A DNA stretch of 11,801 bases, taken from positions 1 to 11,801 of the forward strand of contig NZ_JAIFKJ010000489.1 of NCBI RefSeq assembly GCF_019695415.1, given 5' to 3'. Source of the DNA: Thiohalocapsa sp. Lineage in GTDB: Bacteria; Pseudomonadota; Gammaproteobacteria; Chromatiales; Chromatiaceae. The notes under the pieces were generated by a model. The model was not told where the DNA came from. It worked only from the letters and a program-made list of their open reading frames with translations, and did not search any database. Every line of letters starts with the position of its first letter. Within the stretch, counting starts at the first letter, position 1. Both the position numbers and the translations under genes were made by a program. Shown here in pieces: positions 1 to 8,913 of this stretch.

Positions 1-239
1 TGGAGGCCGTCATGTGGGACCTCAAGAAAATGTTCCCGAACCTGGACTGGTTCTCTGCGGTGTCCTATCACCAAATGGGCGTGCCGACGCCGCTGTTCAC
101 GCCGATCTTTGTGATCTCGCGAACCACCGGCTGGGTGGCGCACGTCATCGAGCAGCGTCACGATCGCAAGATCATCCGGCCGAGCGCCAACTATGTCGGT
201 CCAGAGAACCGCACGTGGGTGCCCATCCAAGATCGCTGA
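1..239 (+). CDS. prpC: 2-methylcitrate synthase, C-terminal end (5' end outside window)
   Basis: Only the last 78 or so codons are present; the reading frame enters at base 3 and ends at TGA 237-239. The segment carries the C-terminal citrate-synthase signature: an FSAVSYHQMGVPTPLFTP stretch, then GWVAHVIEQR and IIRPSANYVGP. The AVSYHxMGVP wording fits 2-methylcitrate synthase (PrpC) better than ordinary citrate synthase. The family condenses propionyl-CoA with oxaloacetate to 2-methylcitrate in the cytoplasm. The neighbours settle the assignment: acnD begins 21 bp after this stop and prpF follows, which is the usual prpC-acnD-prpF order of the AcnD-type methylcitrate cycle. prpB and a prp regulator would be expected upstream but are not in view. 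The catalytic His/Asp residues lie mostly upstream of the window, so activity cannot be judged here. Confidence 0.93.
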   Translation, partial: EAVMWDLKKMFPNLDWFSAVSYHQMGVPTPLFTPIFVISRTTGWVAHVIEQRHDRKIIRPSANYVGPENRTWVPIQDR

Positions 240-260
240 GGCTCCGAAGCACAGCGCCGC

Positions 261-2864
261 ATGAGACAAAGCCAATATCGCAAATCCTTGCCGGGCACGG
301 ACCTGGACTATTTCGACGCCCGTGAGGCAGTCGAGGCGTATAGCCCGGGCGCCTATGCGAGGCTGCCCTACACGGCGCGCGTGCTCGCCGAGCAGCTGGT
401 GCGCCGCTGCGATACCGAGGCCTTGACCGGTGCGCTGAAGCAGATCATCGAGGGCAAGCGCGAGCTGGATTTTCCTTGGTATCCAGCGCGCGTGGTCTGC
501 CATGACATCCTGGGCCAGACCGCGCTGGTGGATCTCGCCGGCCTGCGCGATGCCATCGCCGAGCGGGGAGGTGATCCGGGCAAGGTCAACCCCGTGGTGC
601 AGACGCAGCTCATCGTCGACCACTCCCTCGCCGTGGAGGCGCCGGGCTTCGATCCGGATGCAGTCGAGAAGAACCGCGCCATCGAGGATCGCCGCAATGC
701 CGACCGCTTCCACTTCATCGACTGGTGCAAAACCGCTTTCGACAACCTGGACGTGATCCCGGCGGGCAACGGCATCATGCACCAGATCAATCTGGAGAAG
801 ATGTCGCCGGTGGTTCAGGTGCGAGACGCAGTGGCCTTCCCGGACACCTGCGTCGGCACAGACTCCCACACGCCGCACGTGGACTGTCTCGGCGTCATCG
901 CCATCGGCGTCGGCGGCCTGGAGGCGGAGACCGTCATGCTCGGCCGCCCGACGATGATGCGGTTACCCGAGATCGTCGGGGTTCGGCTGACCGGCGAGCG
1001 TCAGCCGGGCATCACCGCGACGGACATCGTGCTGGCGCTGACGGAGTTTCTCCGCACTGCCAAAGTGGTCTCGACTTGGCTCGAATTCTTCGGCGATGGC
1101 GCCCGCTCGCTCACCATCGGCGACCGGGCGACGATCTCCAATATGACGCCCGAGTACGGTGCGTCCGCCGGCCTGTTCCACATTGACGAGCAGACCATCG
1201 CGTATCTCAAGCTCACCGGTCGCGAACCGGCGCAGGTGGCGCTGGTGGAGCAGTACGCGAAGACCACCGGGCTCTGGGCCGACGACTTGGCTGGCGCCGA
1301 GTATGAGCGGGTGCTGGAATTCGATCTCAGCAGCGTCGGCCGGACCATGGCCGGCCCGTCCAACCCCCACCGTCGACTGCCCACGACGGCGCTCGCCGAG
1401 CGGGGCATCGCGGTGCATCTGGACCAGGCCAAGGCCGAGGAGGCGGCGGGCAGCCTGCCTGACGGCGCCGTCATCATCGCCGCCATCACCTCTTGCACCA
1501 ACACGTCCAACCCCCGCAACGTGGTGGCGGCTGGTCTCTTGGCGCGCAAGGCCAATGCGCTGGGCCTCGCCCGCAAGCCTTGGGTCAAGACCTCTTTTGC
1601 GCCGGGCTCCCGGGTCGCGAAGTTGTATTTGGAGGCCGCTGGTCTGCTGCCGGAGCTGGAACAGCTGGGCTTTGGCATCGTCGGCTTCGCCTGCACCACC
1701 TGCAACGGCATGAGCGGGGCGCTGGAGCCCAAGATTCAGCAGGAGATCATCGATCGGGATCTCTATGCCACCGCTGTGCTCTCCGGCAATCGCAACTTCG
1801 ATGGGCGCATCCACCCCTACGCCAAGCAGGCCTTCCTGGCCTCGCCGCCGCTGGTGGTGGCCTATGCCATCGCCGGCACGATGCGCTTCGACATCGAACG
1901 CGACGCGCTCGGCACCGATGCCGCGGGCAACGCGATCACGCTCGAGGACCTCTGGCCGTCGGATGCGGAAATCGACGCCATCGTCGAGCAGTATGTGACG
2001 CCGGAGCAGTTCCAGCAGGTCTACACGCCCATGTTCACGTCCAGCGCGCGGGAGCACGCCGAAAGCCCGCTCTATGCCTGGCGAGAGAAGAGCACCTACA
2101 TACGCCGCCCGCCGTACTGGGAGGGCGTATTGGGCCATAAGCCGGGGCTCGAGGGTATGCGTCCGCTGGCGGTGCTCGGCGACAACATCACCACGGATCA
2201 TTTGTCGCCGTCCAATGCCATCCTCCCCACCAGCGCCGCCGGCGAGTACCTGGCGCGGATGGGCTTGGCCGAAGAGGACTTCAACTCCTACGCCACCCAC
2301 CGCGGCGACCACCTCACCGCCCAGCGCGCCACCCTGGCCAATCCCAAGCTCTTCAACGAGATGTGTCGGGACGAGCGGGGCGACGTGATCCAGGGCTCGC
2401 TGGCCCGTGTGGAGCCGGACGGCGAGCAGATGCGCATGTGGGAGGCCATCGAGACCTACATGCAGCGCGGCCAGCCGCTCTGCATCATCGCGGGGAAAGA
2501 CTACGGCCAGGGCTCATCCCGTGACTGGGCCGCCAAGGGCGTGCGGCTGGCGGGTGTGGAGGCCATCGTCGCGGAGGGCTTCGAGCGCATCCACCGCACC
2601 AACCTCGTGGGCATGGGGGTGCTGCCGTTGCAGTTCAAATCCCCCGAGACCCGGCACACTCACCAAATCGACGGCACCGAGACCTTCGATGTCGTCGGCG
2701 ATCCGGCACCAGGGGCGGACCTGACGCTGGTGATGCGCCGCGCGAACGGCGAGCAGGTGGAGATCCCGGTCACCTGCCGGCTGGACACCGCCGAGGAGGT
2801 GCGGGTCTACGAGGCCGGTGGAGTTTTGCAGCGCTTTGCCCAGGACTTTCTCGCGACCGCTTGA
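261..2864 (+). CDS. acnD: Fe/S-dependent 2-methylcitrate dehydratase AcnD
   Basis: This is an 867-residue aconitase-family protein of full length for AcnD. It dehydrates 2-methylcitrate to 2-methylaconitate in the cytoplasm and needs PrpF to make its product usable by an aconitase hydratase. The N-terminus (YRKSLPGTDLDYFD) matches AcnD and supports the ATG at 261, although no strong Shine-Dalgarno precedes it. The [4Fe-4S] ligands are visible as C412 in ITSCTNTSNP and C478/C481 in ACTTCNGMSG. The DSHTPHVD substrate-site motif lies near residue 200. The swivel domain begins near D641 (GDNITTDHLSPSN), and the active-site GSSRDW is at 751-756. The gene is probably co-transcribed with prpC, 21 bp upstream. 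No frameshift or missing key residue is seen. An ordinary AcnA is the main alternative, but the N-terminus and the prp context argue against it. Confidence 0.96.
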   Translation: MRQSQYRKSLPGTDLDYFDAREAVEAYSPGAYARLPYTARVLAEQLVRRCDTEALTGALKQIIEGKRELDFPWYPARVVCHDILGQTALVDLAGLRDAIAERGGDPGKVNPVVQTQLIVDHSLAVEAPGFDPDAVEKNRAIEDRRNADRFHFIDWCKTAFDNLDVIPAGNGIMHQINLEKMSPVVQVRDAVAFPDTCVGTDSHTPHVDCLGVIAIGVGGLEAETVMLGRPTMMRLPEIVGVRLTGERQPGITATDIVLALTEFLRTAKVVSTWLEFFGDGARSLTIGDRATISNMTPEYGASAGLFHIDEQTIAYLKLTGREPAQVALVEQYAKTTGLWADDLAGAEYERVLEFDLSSVGRTMAGPSNPHRRLPTTALAERGIAVHLDQAKAEEAAGSLPDGAVIIAAITSCTNTSNPRNVVAAGLLARKANALGLARKPWVKTSFAPGSRVAKLYLEAAGLLPELEQLGFGIVGFACTTCNGMSGALEPKIQQEIIDRDLYATAVLSGNRNFDGRIHPYAKQAFLASPPLVVAYAIAGTMRFDIERDALGTDAAGNAITLEDLWPSDAEIDAIVEQYVTPEQFQQVYTPMFTSSAREHAESPLYAWREKSTYIRRPPYWEGVLGHKPGLEGMRPLAVLGDNITTDHLSPSNAILPTSAAGEYLARMGLAEEDFNSYATHRGDHLTAQRATLANPKLFNEMCRDERGDVIQGSLARVEPDGEQMRMWEAIETYMQRGQPLCIIAGKDYGQGSSRDWAAKGVRLAGVEAIVAEGFERIHRTNLVGMGVLPLQFKSPETRHTHQIDGTETFDVVGDPAPGADLTLVMRRANGEQVEIPVTCRLDTAEEVRVYEAGGVLQRFAQDFLATA

Positions 2865-2948
2865 CCATCAACGCGGTCGTTGACGCACTCACGACACTGC
2901 TCTGAGACCGGGCAAGTGTTGCCGTAACCCCGACAGTCATGGTGAGCC

Positions 2949-3032
2949 GTAGGCCGGGTCAGCGATAGCGTAGACAGACAATCAACGGGTTACGCGAGTT
3001 CGGCCTTGGGTTACGCCGTGCTAACCCGTCCA
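2949..3032. repeat. Degenerate palindromic intergenic repeat (GGGTTACGC type)
   Basis: This element of about 84 bp in the acnD-prpF spacer has arms that are imperfect reverse complements. The left arm runs GTAGGCCGGGTCAGCG...GCGTA (2949-2972) and the right arm GGGTTACGCCGTGCTAACCC (3008-3027). An exact 9-bp direct copy of GGGTTACGC lies at 2987-2995 and 3008-3016. From memory, this resembles the common proteobacterial repeat that begins GTAGG and has arms of the GGGTTAGCGC...GCGTAACCC type, here degenerate. It could fold in the acnD-prpF mRNA as a stem-loop. The family assignment is recollection; the symmetry is directly visible. Confidence 0.6.
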
Positions 3033-3070
3033 TGGAATGCTTGCCCAGTCTCTCTGCGGTGTCAGGAGAC

Positions 3071-3076
3071 GGAGGA
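3071..3076 (+). promoter_or_regulatory. Ribosome binding site deciding the prpF start
   Basis: GGAGGA lies 6 bp before the ATG at 3083. The in-frame ATG at 3032 has no comparable site and sits at the edge of the palindromic repeat, so 3083 is the better start. Confidence 0.65.
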
Positions 3077-3082
3077 AAAGAC

Positions 3083-4291
3083 ATGAATAAGGGCTCTGAC
3101 CCCTTTTCTAATGTGCCTCATGCTCCGCAGATCAGAATCCCTGCGACTTATATGCGCGGTGGCACCAGCAAAGGCGTCTTCTTCAAGCTGACGGACCTGC
3201 CCGAGGCGGCGCAGGTGCCGGGCGAGGCCCGCGACAGGCTGCTGCTTCGCGTGATCGGTAGCCCGGACCCCTACGGCAAGCACACAGATGGCATGGGCGG
3301 GGCCACGTCCAGCACCTCCAAGACCGTGATCCTGTCGAAGAGTGCGCGGCCGGACCACGATGTGGATTATCTGTTCGGTCAGGTGTCCATCAATGAGCCC
3401 TTTGTTGACTGGTCCGGCAACTGCGGCAACTTGAGCGCCGCGGTCGGCGCGTTCGCCATCAGCAATGGCCTAGTGGACCCGGCGCGCATCCCCGAGAATG
3501 GTGTCTGCGCGGTGCGTGTCTGGCAGCAGAACATTGGCAAGACCATCCTCAATCGCGTGCCGATCACCGAGGGGCGTGTGCAGGAGACCGGCGACTTCGA
3601 GCTGGACGGCGTGACCTTTCCTGCTGCCGAGGTGCCGGTGGAGTTCGTCAACCCCATCGACGAAGGCGAGGCGGTATTCCCGACCGGGCATGTCATAGAC
3701 AGACTCGAAGTTCCCGGCATCGGCACCTTCGAGGCCACCATGATCAACGCCGGCATCCCAACGGTGTTTCTCAGGGCCGAGGACCTGGGCTATGACGGTA
3801 CCGAGCTGCAGGCGGCCATCAACGACGATCCCGGGGCACTCGAACGCTTCGAGGTCATCCGCGCGCATGGTGCCGTGCGTATGGGCTTGATCGAAGACTT
3901 GGCAGAAGCCGCCAGCCGTCAGCATACCCCGAAGGTGGCCATTTGCGCGGGTCCTAAGGGCTATACCGCCTCCAGCGGCAAAGCCATCAGCGCAGACGAG
4001 ATCGACCTCAACGTCCGCGCCCTCTCTATGGGTAAGCTCCATCACGCCATGATGGGCACTGCGGCCGTTGCCATCGCCAGCGCCGCGGCCATTCCCGGCA
4101 CCCTGGTGAGCCGCACCGCGGGCGGTGCGGTGCGGGACACCGTCATCTTCGGTCATCCATCCGGCACCTTGAAGGTCGGCGCAACGACCACCGAGCAAGC
4201 CGGCGCATGGCACATCGAGAAGGTGGTCATGAGCCGTAGCGCGCGGGTCCTGATGGAAGGCTGGGTATGTGTGCCCGAGGATGCCCTGTGA
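3083..4291 (+). CDS. prpF: 2-methylaconitate cis-trans isomerase PrpF
   Basis: The protein has 402 residues from this start, normal for PrpF, which has a diaminopimelate-epimerase-like fold. It isomerises the 2-methylaconitate made by AcnD into the form that an aconitase can hydrate, completing the AcnD-dependent methylcitrate cycle. The core motifs are YMRGGTSKGVFF (23-34), DGMGGATSSTSK ending at K80, and WSGNCGNLSAAVGAF with C114. K80 and C114 are 34 residues apart, the same spacing as the Lys/Cys pair (K73/C107, as I recall) proposed as catalytic in Shewanella PrpF. The C-terminus (SRSARVLMEGWV) is typical. A strong GGAGGA favours ATG 3083. However, the first ten codons (MNKGSDPFSN) look like a translated repeat motif, and homologues usually begin close to PHAPQIRIPATYMRGG, so GTG 3113 is a second candidate start (392 residues). 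Confidence 0.95.
   Translation: MNKGSDPFSNVPHAPQIRIPATYMRGGTSKGVFFKLTDLPEAAQVPGEARDRLLLRVIGSPDPYGKHTDGMGGATSSTSKTVILSKSARPDHDVDYLFGQVSINEPFVDWSGNCGNLSAAVGAFAISNGLVDPARIPENGVCAVRVWQQNIGKTILNRVPITEGRVQETGDFELDGVTFPAAEVPVEFVNPIDEGEAVFPTGHVIDRLEVPGIGTFEATMINAGIPTVFLRAEDLGYDGTELQAAINDDPGALERFEVIRAHGAVRMGLIEDLAEAASRQHTPKVAICAGPKGYTASSGKAISADEIDLNVRALSMGKLHHAMMGTAAVAIASAAAIPGTLVSRTAGGAVRDTVIFGHPSGTLKVGATTTEQAGAWHIEKVVMSRSARVLMEGWVCVPEDAL
3086..3108. repeat. Short inverted motif AAGGG-CTCTGA-CCCCTTTT in the prpF start region
   Basis: AAGGG at 3089-3093 and CCCTT at 3101-3105 form an inverted pair around CTCTGAC. The reverse-strand reading, AAAAGGGGTCAGAGCCC, resembles a motif often found dispersed in proteobacterial genomes and, as I recall, associated with REP-type Y1 transposases. 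It is in frame with prpF and encodes KGSDPF. The family link is from memory; the inverted symmetry and its coding position are directly visible. Confidence 0.5.
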
Positions 4292-4524
4292 TGCGGAGGG
4301 TGGCGAGTTTCGAGGGGCGAGGCACGAGGAAGAGGAAAGGCATCAGCAGGTTCTTCCCTCGACAAACCGAAAACCCGTTTGTGGCGGGTATATAAGCCGG
4401 GCCGCTGGTTGTTCGCGCCTCGCGGGACGGGTAACCTGCTGGTGGCCGATGCTCGGCGGCAGCCGTGGCAGCGGTCGCTCGAGCTGTCCAAAACTGGCTT
4501 CACACCACACGAGGAGCATCCGCC
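4292..4524. other. Spacer between prpF and the exported-protein gene
   Basis: I see no gene in these 233 bp. There is an imperfect hairpin, CGAGGAAGA (4325-4333) against TCTTCCCTCG (4352-4361), with a long loop and no following T tract, so it is not a convincing terminator. An AT-rich TATATAA at 4389-4395 could be part of a promoter for the next gene, but I find no matching -35 hexamer at a normal distance. Confidence 0.4.
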
Positions 4525-5103
4525 ATGTCCCCCAAATCCAACCTGATTGCCGTCGCTGTCAGCGCCCTGCTCGCAGCCCCTCTGGCCGCCCCTGTCTATG
4601 CCCAGGCGGACCTGCAAACCCAGCCCGTCGCCGCCGAGGCCATCGAGACCAAGATCGAGGGCGAGGTCATGGTGGTGAACCCCGACACCCGCCTGATGAC
4701 CCTCAAGACGGCGGATGGCAGCTACGAAGTGCTGCACGTGCCGCCGGAGGTCAAGCGCCTGGACGAGATCAAGATCGGCGACATGGTGAGTATCACCGAG
4801 ACCACAACCGCCCTCATCGAGCTTCAAACCGGCCGCGATGCCGGTGCCATGGGCGCCGAGGGCGAAACGGAGGTAGAAGCGGAGCCTGGCGAGAAGCCCG
4901 CGGGCACCATCACCGACGAGCTGACCCTCTACGGCAAGATCGTCGGCGTCGACAAGGCCGCTGGTACAGTCACCATCAAGGGCGCCGAGACCACCCGCGT
5001 CTTCCCGGTGCAAGACCAGGCCCTGCTCGATGAGCTCAAGGTCGGCGACGGCGTCGTTGCCAAGTTCCGCAACGTCATCAGCGGCGAGGTGACCGTCAAG
5101 TAA
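4525..5103 (+). CDS. Exported protein of unknown function with two similar beta-rich halves
   Basis: The 192-residue product starts at an ATG with GAGGAG about 8 bp upstream. A signal peptide is clear: SPKSN, then a hydrophobic Ala/Leu-rich stretch, and a probable cleavage at the VYAQA region near residue 28. The mature protein shows an internal duplication. The half at about 43-92 (GEVMVVNPDTRLMTLKTADG ... IKIGDMVSITE) parallels the half at about 133-188 (GKIVGVDKAAGTVTIKGAE ... LKVGDGVVAKF). Each reads as G-[EK]-[VI] strand, turn, thr-rich strand, then a basic-hydrophobic [KL]-[IV]-GD strand. The linker between them (about 99-128) is acidic and Gly/Glu-rich. The pattern suggests small beta-barrel (OB or CusF/DUF5666-like) domains in the periplasm; this is inference, not recognition. 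It is a stand-alone gene closed by the terminator at 5151. Confidence 0.82.
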   Translation: MSPKSNLIAVAVSALLAAPLAAPVYAQADLQTQPVAAEAIETKIEGEVMVVNPDTRLMTLKTADGSYEVLHVPPEVKRLDEIKIGDMVSITETTTALIELQTGRDAGAMGAEGETEVEAEPGEKPAGTITDELTLYGKIVGVDKAAGTVTIKGAETTRVFPVQDQALLDELKVGDGVVAKFRNVISGEVTVK

Positions 5104-5115
5104 GCGACGGTCACC
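5088..5115 (+). other. Perfect 10-bp hairpin spanning a stop codon
   Basis: GGTGACCGTC (5088-5097) and GACGGTCACC (5106-5115) are exact reverse complements around an 8-nt loop that contains the TAA stop (5101-5103) of the exported-protein gene. No T tract follows, so it is not itself an intrinsic terminator. It may protect the 3' end of the mRNA or pair with the terminator hairpin downstream. Confidence 0.55.
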
Positions 5116-5150
5116 GTCAACGGCGTGAGCGCTTGGCGCCGCGACGAAGG

Positions 5151-5173
5151 AGCCGCCTTAGGGCGGCTTTTCT
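5151..5173 (+). terminator. Intrinsic terminator after the exported-protein gene
   Basis: AGCCGCC (5151-5157), loop TTAG, GGCGGCT (5162-5168) form a perfect 7-bp GC-rich stem, and the T run TTTT begins at the end of the stem (5168-5171) and continues TCTGTCT. It is placed 48 bp after the stop at 5103. Read on the other strand the stem is followed by CCTTCG, so it is a poor terminator for lon, which converges from the right. Confidence 0.85.
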
Positions 5174-5217
5174 GTCTGCCGCGCAGATAGTCTCGGGGAC
5201 GGTATATCTAACTGGGA

Positions 5218-7635
<2,418 letters not shown>

Positions 7636-7832
7636 GGCGGGTGCGGAATCGGTTGCTGTGTCCAGCCGCGGCTGTCGCGGGGGCCGCCGGTTCGGGCCAC
7701 GCGGCGCCGGGCACCGGAGGGCCGGGCATCGCATTGCCGAGCGCCGCATGCGGGGCACTGCCGCGGCAGGTGTCGCGGCGACTGCCCTCCGGCATCGGCC
7801 TGGCCCTGGAGCGGCGAATTAACCGGACAATC

Positions 7833-8723
7833 TCAGGGATTGGGCGTGGGAATGCAACCTTGAGCCGTTGCGCTGGAGCGACCCGCCGCCGCATTGGCCA
7901 GTCGGGCGAAATCGGCCACCGAGAGCTGCTCCGCCCGGGCGCCCGGGTCCAGGCCGCAGGCTTCGATGAGGGCCGCATCGGCGATCTCCCGCAGGCTGTT
8001 GCTGAGGCGCTTGCGGCGCTGTGCGAAGGCGGCGGCCACCAGGCGTGCATGCAGTTCGGGGTCGGCGATGGCCACCGGCGGCGGGCGCAGCGGTACCAGC
8101 CGCACGACGGCGGAGCTCACCTTGGGCGCCGGTGTGAAGGCGCCCGGGCCCACGGTCAGTACCCGCTCCACTCTGCACCGGCTCTGCACCATCACCGACA
8201 GGCGCCCGTAGGTTTTGCCGCCCGGGTCTGCGGCCATCCGGTCGACCACCTCCTTCTGGAGCATCAGATGCATGTCGGCAATGCAGTCCGCCTGCGCCAG
8301 AAAGCGGAACAGCAGCGGTGTCGAGATGTTGTAGGGCAGGTTGCCGACGATACGCAGGCGCTCGCCCGCGGCTGCCGCGGCGGGCGGCAGCAGGGCGCAC
8401 AGCTCGAACCGCAGCGCATCCGCCTGGTGCACGTGCAGCCGACCCAGGCCGCCCAGGCGCTCTGCCAGCGGCCCCACCAGGTCCCGGTCCAGCTCGATGA
8501 CATGCAGCGCGCCGGCGGCTTCCAGCAGCCCGGCCGTCAGCGCCCCCCGGCCGGGGCCGATCTCCACCAGATGCTGGCCCGGCGCGGGCGCCACCGCGGC
8601 GAGGATGCGCCCGATGGTGCCCGGGTCATGCAGGAAGTTCTGGCCGAAGCGCCTGCGCGCGCGGTGGCTGTCGGGCTCCGACCCGGCGGTGTGCGCCTCG
8701 GCGGCTGCGGGCGGGTTGGTCAT
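7833..8723 (-). CDS. rsmA: 16S rRNA (adenine1518/1519-N6)-dimethyltransferase RsmA (KsgA)
   Basis: The 296-residue protein dimethylates two adjacent adenines in the 3'-terminal helix-45 loop of 16S rRNA during late 30S assembly, using S-adenosylmethionine. Visible motifs are RFGQNFLHD (25-33), the SAM-binding EIGPGRG (54-60), an acidic ELD motif (77-79) that would hold the SAM ribose, the catalytic NLPYNIST (128-135), and F-T-P-A-P-K-V (196-202). It has a Pro/Ala-rich, slightly long N-terminal tail before RARRRFGQ. The ATG at 8723 is preceded by GGAG about 9 bp away, which supports it; the open frame reaches further upstream to 9497 but the extra residues are not RsmA-like. The gene is divergent from the ABC1 kinase gene and reads toward lon. 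The common partners pdxA, surA and apaGH are not next to it. Confidence 0.96.
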   Translation of the reverse strand: MTNPPAAAEAHTAGSEPDSHRARRRFGQNFLHDPGTIGRILAAVAPAPGQHLVEIGPGRGALTAGLLEAAGALHVIELDRDLVGPLAERLGGLGRLHVHQADALRFELCALLPPAAAAAGERLRIVGNLPYNISTPLLFRFLAQADCIADMHLMLQKEVVDRMAADPGGKTYGRLSVMVQSRCRVERVLTVGPGAFTPAPKVSSAVVRLVPLRPPPVAIADPELHARLVAAAFAQRRKRLSNSLREIADAALIEACGLDPGARAEQLSVADFARLANAAAGRSSATAQGCIPTPNP

Positions 8724-8758
8724 GTGCGGCGCTCCGGGCAGAGGTCGGACGGAGATCG

Positions 8759-8788
8759 CAGCCGGCCGGCGCTGAGGCCGGCCGGCTG
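8759..8788. other. Strong 12-bp inverted repeat in the rsmA / ABC1 divergent spacer
   Basis: CAGCCGGCCGGC (8759-8770) and GCCGGCCGGCTG (8777-8788) are perfect reverse complements around the loop GCTGAG. It lies 36 bp upstream of the rsmA start on one side and 126 bp upstream of the ABC1 start on the other. There is no T tract. It could be an operator for the divergent pair, a 5'-UTR hairpin, or a REP-like repeat. A weaker TGCCCG...CGGGCA pair follows at 8808-8827, and a GCCTG-CATTTC-CAGGC hairpin lies further on, in the ABC1 leader. Confidence 0.6.
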
Positions 8789-8913
8789 GGCAAGCGTGGA
8801 TCATCAATGCCCGCCGCCCGCCGGGCAAGTAGGGTTGCCGTCCAGCCTTTACGCCTGCATTTCCAGGCAAAGCCTTTGCAACCGGGGTGCCCCACCTCGA
8901 CAGGAGTTGACCC

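Noticed and set aside
963..2312. Long open frame on the - strand inside acnD
   Set aside because: It is antisense to a clear, intact AcnD, its translation is low-quality Gly/Arg/His-rich, and it has no family motif; it is a product of GC-rich codon bias.
4389..4395. TATATAA as a promoter -10 for the exported-protein gene
   Set aside because: No -35 hexamer at 15-19 bp is visible, so a promoter cannot be supported.
7636..7758. Upstream start for lon (Arg/Pro-rich extension)
   Set aside because: The extension is low-complexity and unlike Lon N-termini; the start at 7635 gives normal length.
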